A stretch of DNA of 64,000 nucleotides from Macrostomum hystrix (Eukaryota > Platyhelminthes > Macrostomidae), in NCBI GenBank assembly GCA_950097015.1, contig CATNEN010000033.1:1302001-1366000 (forward strand), written 5' to 3'. Of this stretch, positions 12,401 through 24,400 are shown piece by piece (position 1 is the stretch's first letter; every line of letters starts with the position of its first letter). The position numbers were made by a program, and so were the translations under genes. Below the pieces are notes generated by a model. It made no database searches and was not told where the DNA came from. It saw only the letters and a list, made by a program, of their open reading frames with translations.

Positions 12401-15400
12401 ATCCTATCGGTTTCTGAAAGTCTTTCATTAGCATGGGTGATGTTGTCACTGCACTGAACGGAAATTAAAATAAATAATTATTTATATCTTATATTTATAT
12501 GAGATATAACTCATATCATAATGAGTTGACTCATAATTGGTTGGCGCCATTTTAGACAGCTGTGCGAGGGTGTGGCAGAGCGGTTAACGCGCTTGCCTCT
12601 CGCACCAAGGTCCCTGAGCTCGATTCCGTCGCGAGGCCACATTCATTTGCAAGGCGGAAACGTGTAGAGAAGGCTTGGGGTCTTGTCGTGCAATTTACGC
12701 CATTGAGGGCCAACCTCCAAGGCACAGTCAAAGTGTACACTCCCTGACGATGAGAAAGTCCAAGCAGATGTACACGCCAGCCCTCCTGCATATATTATTA
12801 TATATTGAGTCGCAAGTCTGGCACATCCCTGAACAAGAGAATTGCACAGACTGCTCAAGCTAGCTCATGGGCCGGTTCGCATTCCATTTACTAACCAACG
12901 GTTAGTAAACATTACCAACATTCCATTTACTAGTACGGCTAATCCAGTTCCACCGTCAACAGCGATTACCCCTAGGGTCCAGCCAAGCACGACACCGGAC
13001 CTGCCAGCCCCTTTGGAGAATTTATTTAGCCTTTTCTGAACAGTCACATCTCACTCGAGGTGAGATGATGGGAGATGATGGGAGATTATGCGAGATTATG
13101 TTACTCCGCATTTACTTAGGCACTGTTGTTATGCCTGTGCTTCGTGGTGAGCTTCGAAAACAGTATTTTAAGAAGTTTAAGCATAAGCACTTGGTTAGAG
13201 ACTGCGAGTGCATTCCTTATGCACAATCCAGAATCTAGTCCAGACTACGAATAGTAGTAAGTAGTAGTAGAAGAAGTAGTAGAACTACTACTAGAAGTAG
13301 TATTAGTATCAGTAACATGGCTAATCGGCTTGATTGCAAAGCAGAAAAAAATTATCAAAGGTGGCCTTTTTTCTCGATCCCCAAGTGTATTTACGACTGT
13401 TCACGAGTAGTTGATGGATCAGTGCTTTGTTGGTCTTAGTGATTTACTTCACCATGGAGACATTTGGGGGCATCACATTCGTTAGGCGTGATGAAATAAT
13501 ATAATAAATAAAATTGCCAATCCCCCTCAGTTATGACTTCAGACTTTTTTTCATCCTAGCCCTCCCAGATCTTTCAGTCAACTCACCGCTCCAATACCGC
13601 CGCCGCCGCCGCTGCCGCCGCAGCCACCGCCGCCACCGCCGCCTCCCAGTAAGTCGGTGGCCGAACCCTTGCGCGGACTGGCGCGCAGATTGAAGCCCGG
13701 ACTGCTGCCGGTTTTGCTCATCCGACGCTGCTGGTCGACTCCTAAATGTCAGGCAAGAAAATTGCTGGTTGATAGGTAAAGCAATAGCAATCTATGCAGC
13801 TGTGATACCGATTCCCTGCCACTAAATCAGGTATTAGCTCACATCGACTTGATGCGATCGACTTGTTGCCTTTCCGGGTTAGCAACTATCTTAACTATCT
13901 TACAGTAGTGCAAGCGGAAGTTCAGTATTGGTCGAAATCCTTCTGGGCACAAATTCGAGCAGAAGTTCAATGCCAAGTTAAAAACGCTCCAACGTTAGCA
14001 CTAACCAATGACAGTTTTGTTCTCTGCTTTATGAGCGCGCTCTGATTGGTTGGCGGACTCTAAAAGGCAGGAGATGACCTAACAAATAGTCGGCAACCAC
14101 TTCAGGGCAGCTGCCTTTTTTGCTTTTCTGTGTTGGAGTTTCTCTGGAGCCGTCAGCCATCTATAGCTGGAATCGCTGGAAAATTGGCATCAGCTAAAAA
14201 TAAGACAAAAATACTGAGACCATCTGACGGGCAGTCATGCGTCTTCTAGGAGCGCTGGGCACTGTTGTACTCCTGCTTGGACTATCATCAGCCAGCAGCC
14301 AGCAAGAAGACACTCGAAGTAAACTTAGGGTCGAAGAGAAGAGGTTCTCCGCTCCCGGGACATACGACTGGAGGAAGAGGTTCTCCGCTCCCGGGACATA
14401 CGACTGGAGGAAGAGGTTCTCCGCTCCTGGGACATACGACTGGAGGAAGAGGTTCTCCGCTCCTGGGACATACGACTGGAGGAAGAGGTTCTCCGCTCCT
14501 GGGACATACGACTGGAGGAAGAGGTTCTCCGCTCCCGGGACATACGACTGGAGGAAGAGGTTCTCCGCTCCTGGAACCTACGACTGGAGGAAGAGGTTCT
14601 CCGCTCCTGGAACCTACGACTGGAGGAAGAGGTTCTCCGCTCCTGGAACCTACGACTGGAGGAAGAGGTTCTCCGCTCCCGGGACATATGACTGGAGGAA
14701 GAGGTTCTCCGCACCTGGAACCTACGACTGGAGGAAGAGGTTCTCCGCTCCTGGAACCTACGACTGGAGGAAGAGGTTCTCCGCTCCTGGAACCTACGAC
14801 TGGAAGAAGAAGTCTGTTAACTAATCTGACATGAATTCTTACTAAAACGATATTATCCCAAGTTTGCACCATCTGAACTGCTTTCCACCCCTACAGTAAG
14901 ATTGCTTGCTCGAGTTAAGCAGACAAACCGCATACGAGGAAACTCGACTTGCTACAATACATAAGACCTTAGAGCTTCTAAACAGGCATAGCGGTTCGCT
15001 TTAATCAAATCTATTTGTTTCGACTGCACTTATAACCTCTTTGTCGGTGTGCCCCGATTATTTTCCCATGGCCGAAATATAAACATTGGATGTGCTCGCT
15101 CTGCTCCTCATTGGCCTTGAAAAGCGCCGACTATTGATGTTTTCGGCCGGGATTTCTCAGATTCAGCTCGATAATTTGCGAGTCACCAGAGGCCGTGCCC
15201 CCCCCCGAGGCTGATAAGCTTCGGCGCGGAGCAAACAATATCCGAACGGCTGGATTTGCGCATTTTTCTCCATTTCTCCCCCTCCCCCGATCCTTCCCTT
15301 TGTGTTTGTTCCGATTCGGAAGCAGAAAAACTCACATCCTGTAGCCGGCGGGGAGGCTGGAAGTCTGCCAGCGCAGTGACAACGGAAGGACAGAAGAAAT

Positions 15401-18400
15401 TGAATGACAAAAGCATATTCAGCTGTGTGATCTGTCAGCTTGGGTGTCCTGAATGGCTCCGCTTTCGCTCTCCGATGACTGGGCCGTTAATCATTTCCCA
15501 CTTTCAACCCATTGGCACCAACACGGTCTCATGTAGATTTAGTTCGGATAGAGAATTAACAGGAAAAACAAGTTAACTTGTTGATCCTTGCGGATAATAA
15601 TTCCAAAGACACAGCAAAGATGATAGCCCGTCTGACTATCTTCTCTCAATTCAGTCGCATGAAGCTGCTGTGATTTGCTTACCGGCGATGCCAGTCCTCA
15701 AGAGTTGGATGCCTTTCATGGGGATCAGTGCATTCTCCCATCATGTTCGCAGCGCTGTCTGGTGTCCTGATTCTTGCACAGACAGTATTTCACTTGGCCT
15801 CATTTCACAAAGCAAAACATTACTACGAGCAAATATTGCCACTGGGGACTTAAATCTGTTTAAAATGCTGCCATTGAGTCTCCGTCGCAAAGACCAGCTT
15901 GGGATCTGCCCAGCTGGCTGACAGTGACAAATTGACACCAGGTAAACACGCCAGCGATGGCTAATGGGACAAACAATCGCCCAGGAATTTACCTGAGGTG
16001 GAACAAACAATGGATATGATCTATTAATCACACTCGGATCAGGATGCGGGCGATAGTGCCACCGCAGCTCTTACAAAATGCGAACGTTTCGCCCGAGTCG
16101 GCTAAATATAGTCTGTCATAAATATACGAGTATGCGCATGTGGAATTCGTGTGGTTCAGTATTATTCTGGATCTGCAATCGATGCCTTTGTTAGACAGTA
16201 CTTGTGTCGATTTGGCGACATTAAGGTCGAGGAGTAAGGAGTACAAAGTGAATAATACCAACAGAATTCGTCAATGTGATTGTCCTCTACGAGCGTATGA
16301 CGCTTTTTATTTGGACTAGACTCCACTGAGAACTTGCTTCAGCCAAATCAGTCCTTCATCAACGCATGTTATCAGAATCATTGAGCCTCACTTCAAGCTA
16401 TTTCATGAGTTTCCGGGAGAAGGGAGGACAGTTTGCCAAGTGATTTGTTCCCGAATTGAATAATTCAGCGAAGGGAGATGGAGCGGCTAAGAGTCGACTT
16501 CGAACTCTGTTTGCAGAGTCTCGTTAGCGACAATTCCCGCACGATAACCGCTTGGGCCAGGGGCCCTCAGTTTATTGAGCCGCGTGCGAAACTCGACTCA
16601 TCAAAGCTGGAGGAAGTCCGCCAGAAATTAATGGCAGCTGTTTTTTGCGCGGGTCGCCCCCTCGGCGGCATTACGCGAGCTTTCTACTCGGAGCCAATAT
16701 TAACAAATGATGAAGGAATCGGATGCGAGATGGCGAGAAGAGAAAGAGAAGGGGAGCTGCCATATTTGGCTGAGGCCAGTCAAATAAAGTGAAAAATTCC
16801 TGTCTGGCCAGCAACTGCAGTTCAGAAAGGGAATCAGAAGGGAGTTTATGGGACAGAGCCGCTGAGTTTCTTCAACATGGAAGAGATTTTTGGAGCTCTC
16901 GTAAGGCGCTGTTGCTCGCGCTCAGTCGGGTAACCTGATGCCCGGCTTGTACGGCCTCAGTTTCGGAGGCCGCTTGCCGTTGTTTGCTGGATTTCGGCTC
17001 GACGCCGGAGGAAATGAAAATTGAAGAAGGAATTCTCCCATTTTCCCGGAGATTTTGACAGCCGAACACGAAATGCGAAATGGAAAGCAATAAGCGGCCT
17101 AAATTGGGCTAGATTCGAAGTCCCAGTAGCCAGACGGGCTCAATGCTTTCTATTGAACCCTTTCTAAACAGAATTTCACATATCCAAAAATTTACTTGAC
17201 AATTAGTTTTTTACACACTTTTTCTGACTTCCGGGCTGTCGAAAAGTACTAGTCAAACTTCATGAAATAACCTGACGATACCTGCATGACATTACCCAAT
17301 GATACCTGCTTGACATAACTCAAAGATATATGCGTGACATATCCCGATTTTGATTCTCAAACGTCATTATAGAGTCTCCATACCTCACCTGCACATTGCC
17401 AAACCAGAATAAATATAGCAAATCTTTTGTCACTGCTGCAGTCGCTGTGCTCAATCAACTTGATCAACTCAATCTGCTCCCGTTCCTCAGTGAAGACTAA
17501 AACTGCCTTTCTAAAAATAGACCCAAGAGATGAGCAGACAGGAAGGCGAGGGAAAACACGAAAATGCAGGACAAACACGGCCTGGTCCATATACAGGTGA
17601 GTAAATTTTAGCAATCAACAGAAGGGAAGGATGCGAAATCAAAGCACCACTGCTAGATGAAACGCACGCATTAGACACTTCAATATTGCTTCGCCAACAA
17701 ATCAGCAAGCTAAGGAGCTCTAAAAACAACGTTAAGTGAAGACTTGTCGAAACAAGAACTTAAGTTTACGTCTGCGAAGGAAGTTAAATATTTTTCTGTC
17801 CAGTATAATAATGATAATAGCAGGAGGGTCGTGAGCACTGACAAACCATCATTTGGTGACGGCAGACCCGCAGCCAGAGAGGAGGCAGTTCTGCCCATTC
17901 CACTGGCTCCTCACGCACACACGCACACAGACACCGTATGCAGGCAGACACTCACACAGGTGGTAATGTACACCTGATAGTGTAACTTGGGGGTTGGTCC
18001 TCAAAAGTGTAAACTTCACAAAAATCCTCCAGCCTTCTCTCCGCTTTCCTCCCCAAATGAATGTGGCCTTGCTACGTAATCGAGCTCAACCTTGTGCGAG
18101 AGACAGGTGCGTTGACCCCTCTTTCATTTGATGATTTTAAGGCCTTATAAATACCACACAATGGCCTCACATAGCTCGTATGGCCTCACATTATTTATTG
18201 GGAATAAACTCTCAGGGCCTTTTCATGTGGTCAATCTCCTGAAGTCATGACTTGCCTTCGCTTGGATCAACAAAGATCAGCTGCGAGTTCAAGTGGGGGC
18301 TATCCTCATACCACAGCGAACAACTGCGGCATCGCCTGTTTGAAGAAAAGAGGCACTGCAGCCATGCGACCCGTTATCTCTCAAATTAGCTAATGGGCGC

Positions 18401-21400
18401 GTGCCCCACCGCCATGCTGGCTCACTCTACGATTGCCGCGAAGGCAGAAATTTGAGCGAGCAGCGGCTATTCCACTTCCTTTGATGAGAGTCTGATCTGG
18501 GGAGCGCGGCTGGGAAAACAGACGGCGCTAATGAGTCGCCTATAGTTTGGATCCCCTACAACCATCGACTGGGGCGTTCGGTAGGCGAGAAACGGACCCT
18601 CGGTAGGTTCGCCGGCAGTGCTTCAACTGCGAGACTAAATGCCTCATCAGATTAATTGGCTCAGAGATAAGGGAGGGCCGAGACTGGCTCTTGAAAATAA
18701 TTGCCAATTAGATAAGAAAATCTGTCCGATGTTGTTGAGGACGATCTCCGTGATGTTGTTTAAGCCTTCTATTAATCATTGCTGGATTCAAAGGACGAGC
18801 TATTATAGGGCGGCAGGATTTCGAATCAAAATAGATTCAAAGCACTGCGAGCTCGCATTTGTAATGCCTTTTTGATGTCAGGTAGGTTGGATTTTGTGTG
18901 CATCTAAAGAGAATTACGAGCTCGTAGTTAGATAATTTTTTTTCAAATAAGCGCTTGATCGGATTATTAAAGTAGAAAATAGTTTCTGTTTTCACAGGGG
19001 GTCGGTGGCAGAGTGGTTAAAGCGTTCGCCTCTTGCACCAAGGTCCCTGAGCTCGATTCCGAGCTCGAGGCCACATTCATTTGGGACGCAGCCGTGGAGA
19101 CCGGGCTTGGGGCTTGTTGAGCAATTTGCGCCTTTGCCAGCCAACCCCCTATGCGCAGTGAAAGTGTACACTGCCTGACGATGAGAAAGCCAGGGCAGAT
19201 GTACACACATGTGTGAGCGTGTGTACTGTATCTCCAATGCGTGTGTCTTTAGGAGTCGGCGAAATTGGGAAATTTGCCTCGCTGGCTACGGGTCTACTGT
19301 CAGTGAATGATGTTCCATTGCCTGCAGCCCCTACTGCAAAAGTTATTACGAGTAATTATAGTGCTATTATTCTGTTTTCAAAGACGAACGAGGTGAAGGT
19401 GGTCGACACAGAAGTTTTAGGCACGATACTACCCTGAGAACAACTCTTGCACTGAACACAGTCAAGTACGTTATACTGACCCTTGGCTGAGTTGTCTCCT
19501 CCGATAGTGACAGTCGGGGTGACGGACTGGCCGACAGCTGAGGCTGCCGCGTCAACGCCGCCTCGAGCCGACTGAAAGCCGGCGGAGCTTCGCCTTCTGG
19601 TCGCAGGGTTGTCTGCGCCGGCGCAGAGGCTGTTGAGGTTGGACTCGATGCTTGGCTGTTGCATGGTGATAAGCGGCGGCCGCATCAGATTCCTGCGAGG
19701 GACATTTGGCAGTCTTGGTGAGCTTGCTGTTTCATACGCAGCCTCTCTACTATACTTTCTTGAGTACCGGACCTCAGGTGTGAGACACTTACGCTAATGA
19801 TTCGCCAGCCAGGATGGGAAGATGTATTGAACAAAGAGCTGCTAATTAATTTCGTCTCAAGAGCGTGTGCCTACATACGTATAAGATTTTTCAAATCATA
19901 CAAATGCTACTCTGAGAAGGAGAAAGTTGAGAGGTGAAGCCGCAACGCCACCAACTCTCGGACGAGACGACCACAATCTCATCCTTCAGGAGAGAATGCT
20001 TGGGAAATTACTGAGCCATTTAGTTCGTATTAAGGCTGGCATTCGTACTTCAAGTATGCATTTGTGCGTCCTTAACTGAATTATTAAACAGCACGAATTT
20101 CTACATTCTCCTTTGTAGATATTGTAGAGGGCTTGCACGCCCAATCGTTATTGCGTCCGTCTTCCGACCGAGAGGTCCGTGTGTTCGAATTCAGGCAAAG
20201 GGAAACAGTTGATGCTATCGAGCTAGACGCTTAAATCTCTGGTTCTTCAGTCACTCAGCTGTAAATTGGTTCCAGCTGAGGTGAAATTTATGGGTGTTCC
20301 GGCCTCCCCAGTCAACGGACTGAGCAGCTTTTGGAAGCGCTGTACAATAGCTGCGGCTGGGCCTCTCTATCCGTCTACGAATATCTGATACTCAGAGTAA
20401 AGCAATCACAGTAAGCATCAACCAGCCGACTGCACAATGTCATTAAACACAACCCTTACTCGTCCATCAAGTCATTGCCGTCTGCGTCCTCCAACTTCAT
20501 CTGGGCGGCACGGCCGCACTCCAGACGGTCCCACATCTCGTTGAGGGTCTCCATGACGCAGCGAAAGTCGTCACGGCGCAGGTTGGGGTTCACGGTGTAG
20601 GGGATCAGGTGCGGCAGCACTTTCGTAGCAATCAGGCTGTAGGTCAGGCCAAACTTCTTGTCCGTTAACATGCGCTTGTAGATGTCTGGTAGTAGTGGGC
20701 AGAGAAAGGGGATGCAAATTGGGATCTGGAACGGAATTTCTGAATTCGGGTTTGAAACTGCTCAGCCATGGAATTTCAGCTAAGCCTGCATCTCTGCTTC
20801 CATAAAAGTAGCTTAAAAACCAATCCCAGCGTCTCACTGATGACAGCCATGTAGATGTCTGGGTCTGAAAAGTTTATTTCCAACAGAAAGGGCAGCATGT
20901 CCTCCAGGATGACCATTTTGTCCAGTCGGTCCATCAACTGCTCCAGACAGGACAGGGCGTTCATGCGCATCTGCAATTGACAAACTACTGGCTTACTCAC
21001 AGCATACTACTAGACGCAGTAGCATTGAAAAGATTCTCGAGTTTTATATCACGGAAGGATCAAACTTTCTAGTCGCCACGGTGAGATCCCCAGATTTTCA
21101 ACTAAGGACTCACGGTGTGACTCGAGCTTCGCTGGAAGACGCTCTTGGCTTTGGGCAGAATCAGCTTCCTGAGGGTGGTGTCATCGATGTGCTCCTGCAG
21201 CACGGAGAAGGAGTTGAGCGCGGCTTCCTGGAAAATGAAAGAGAGCAGTTTTTGTGTTGGGGCCAAGTACGATTTTAGGCTGAACCGGATGATTCTGTTA
21301 CCTGCCCAGTGGCTGAGCTTGACTCCAACGTTGAAAACACCAACGGCAGCAGGTCGCTGCGAATCTCCTCATCGTCCAGCTTCTCAACTAGGACGTCAGT

Positions 21401-24400
21401 ATGCTCGACGAGCACGACGCTGGTCTGCAGGATCACAAACAGCGGGAGTTCATGCTGCTTCAATGTTCTATGAGTAAAATCGCTACAAGTCGATCCTTCC
21501 GATTGTAACAACGAATTAAAACAAAAACGGACAACTTTCACCATCGGGTCATGGCAAAGTTTGATGTTATGAAGGCTGTTCAGAAGTGATTGTGCGGTCA
21601 GGAGGGGCATATTCGCTGCTGAGATGGTTTAAGCAGAATTTGAGGTCAACATTTTTTAGCAATCTTGAATTTGATCACTGAGGGAAGATCCAGAGTCATG
21701 AAACTGATGCTGAGTCCATGAGAAACATTGCTAATGATAACAAAAACTTTTCTTCTGTTTCCCTGGAGAGGGTCGAGCAACGTTACTTGCGGGCCTCCGA
21801 GTGCAGCAAATGTTATCATTGGTAAAACCTGCGTCCGAGCTACTAGTTGAGGGCTGTTCAGCCGAACAAAATGTGTCAGATCGATTCTGAAGTCAGGAAA
21901 TCAAGGTCATTTGAAGAAGAGCTGCAGCTGTGGCTAAGGGATCGCAGAAGAGGCTAGAAGGAATGAGGAAGCGAGAAGCCACGCGGCTAAAGCGGCCTTC
22001 TCCCCCATCCTGCCCAGCAGCCGGCTAATGCGATTACGCGCACCTCACTAGAAGGCAATTTACCCCCAAGCGGCGTGTAAAATCTGCCCGACCCGAAAAC
22101 GAGATGAGGGATGGCGATGAAGGAGGGAGCCGGGCTTCTGGAATGGGTAGGAAGAGGATCCGATCCGCAATTAGCGCAGAGAATGGGCCCTGTCTGCGAG
22201 CTCGGAGGGCTGATTGGGATCAGACTGAGTGACCCACCTATTCGCTCCGACGGAGCGGTGCGGGGGGAATGCGAGAAGGCCCTGGGCTCTGCGCTGAGCA
22301 AGAGCAGTCGGTGCGGCGTTGCCCTGGAGCTGCGGTCGTCCTTAATTATTCCAATAAAGGCGTGGACCCCAGAGAAAAAATAGGAGTGGGAGCAAGGAAC
22401 ACGAGCCGGCGGCGTTAGCGTTCACAAGGCAAGAGTTATTGAGCCTGATGCGGTATACGGTACGTGGCTCCCTATTAGCTCTCTGCGCCACCCGGACGCC
22501 AGCTTATCTAGTTGTGCTTTTTTCCTATCCTCGTAGATTGTGGCATCTTAATTTCCCACGGTTCAATCTCTGGACTAATCCGAGGGTTTGAGACGCCTCG
22601 GCGAGTGTGATGGGAAGAAGAGAGGCTCGGGGGCAGGAGGATCAGCGCCGTCCAATTTCAAATGGACCGTCGGTGACAACTGACAGGGCGGGAGATGGGC
22701 AGATAAGACCTGGATGGGCGCGCGATGACGGATGATGGAAGCCGGGCATGGAAAATGAGGCTCACAAAAATGCCGACAGAGAGCCGTACGCGGATGAAGT
22801 CTCCTCAAGCGACAGCGGAAAGAAGACTTTGACCCTCCGCAGACATGCAGAGAACTGGCTTAGCAAAGGTTCACGAGACGCAAGGCGGCATTGGGAAAAA
22901 TGGCAAAGAAAAAGAAGCATTTTGGAGAAGGACTTCTCCGATGCTGCATGCAAATTAGTAATCTTCACTTCTTTCTATTATAGATCACAAAAGAAAATGT
23001 ATTCTTCTACTTCTGTGCTTTAATCAGTGCTAAATCTGTCAACTTTACACGCCTCACAGTCCTCCAGTTTGTTTGCAGCTTTCCTACCAACTTTACGCCC
23101 GCCACCCCGCCACCCCGCGCTCACCTGAGCAGTCTTGGGTCGCCTGAGCACAGCCAGCAGAGGCTCGCGCAGGTGCAGCCGAAACTCGTCCTGCCCAGAC
23201 TGCATGGCCGCCCGCAGCAGGCACGGCAGCACGTAGGGCGTCAGGTCCGCGGCCACTTGCAGATTCTCGGCGATCAGCGGGCTGACCCGCTTGAACAGGA
23301 TGCTCTGCAAGGGCCAATTTCCTGCTTTGAGCTGGTTTGTCTCCGCTAAGCTGGCACAGCCCCGCTGCAATGTCTGATCGCAGCGGACAGCTCCGCTGCC
23401 AGCCATGTATCATTCTGTCAGCCTGCTTCTCCCCTTCTGTTCTGCCAGCCTCATTTTCCATGTACTTTTTTCTCAGCATCGAATTCGTAGTGCTCTGTTT
23501 ACACGAGAGCGCCGTCGCTGCTCCTAGACGAGGCGATGACACGCGGATAGCTTCAACAGTATAGAAGTGCAACTTGCGCTATTTCTAAGGAGGACCAAAA
23601 AACGTCACACATCACCATCTGGTTAAGTGTCTCTGTTTCAGCTCTTTAGATACGCTAATTCTGACAATGCCTTCCACTTCCAGTCATGTGGGTAAATAGA
23701 ATTAGCCCGAGAGATATTTACTTACTTGAGCGTAAAAAACTACAAATATAGTGGAAAGAAAGTGCATTGCCTAATATTTATACAAGTCACCTGATGGGAA
23801 CATCAAACGCTATTTGTAAGGCAAATTACTATCAAATACGGTCACAGCTCATGCTATCTTGGCTTGTCTATTTAACATTATTTGTATTCACTCCACATCA
23901 TTTCAACGTTAAGCCTCTACATGAAGCTCTTGATGTTTCCGAACGGATGGCACAAACCAAAGAGCTATAAAGTCCGTGCAGAATCCCCAGCAACTAAAAC
24001 TTAATTGGGCAAAGCGGCCATGGGAAGATTCCAATTTAAGATTCCGTTGGCCCGTTCAGTTGCGAGCTCTAGCCACTCTCCTGACTTTCCTGTTCTCTTT
24101 GTGAGCGCAGCTTTGTGGCTAGAACACTGGGGCACTGAAATGCTTCACATAACTTTAACTTTAAGCGCAATTTCTGCTCGATGCGTTCTTGTTGTTCGAC
24201 GCTAGTAGAAAACTAGCTGGCTTCTCTCTCACGCGCTGCCACGCCTAGTTTAAAAGCTGCATGCTGTGCCTAAATTAGGCAACTGCTTTTATTTAATCGG
24301 CCTTTCAAAGGCACTTTTGTTTTTGCATAAACTAGTCCAGACAAATTTTACGAGCTGTTACTAAGCTCAGAGTCGCACAGAATCAGAATGTGGATTTACA

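Noticed and set aside
14288-14872. Antisense SGEPLPPV repeat protein and the plus-strand GRGSPLPGHTTG frame
   Set aside because: Other frames over the peptide-precursor repeats. They show amino-acid differences between units and lack a signal peptide, unlike the FSAPGTYDW frame.
20811-20845. A non-canonical GA-AG splice or a weak ttg/gttttt donor after SETLG
   Set aside because: A canonical donor a few codons earlier (ATC A/gtgaga at 20838) joins in phase to the acceptor at 20685 and gives AVINIYKRML, which fits the SCYL2 family better.
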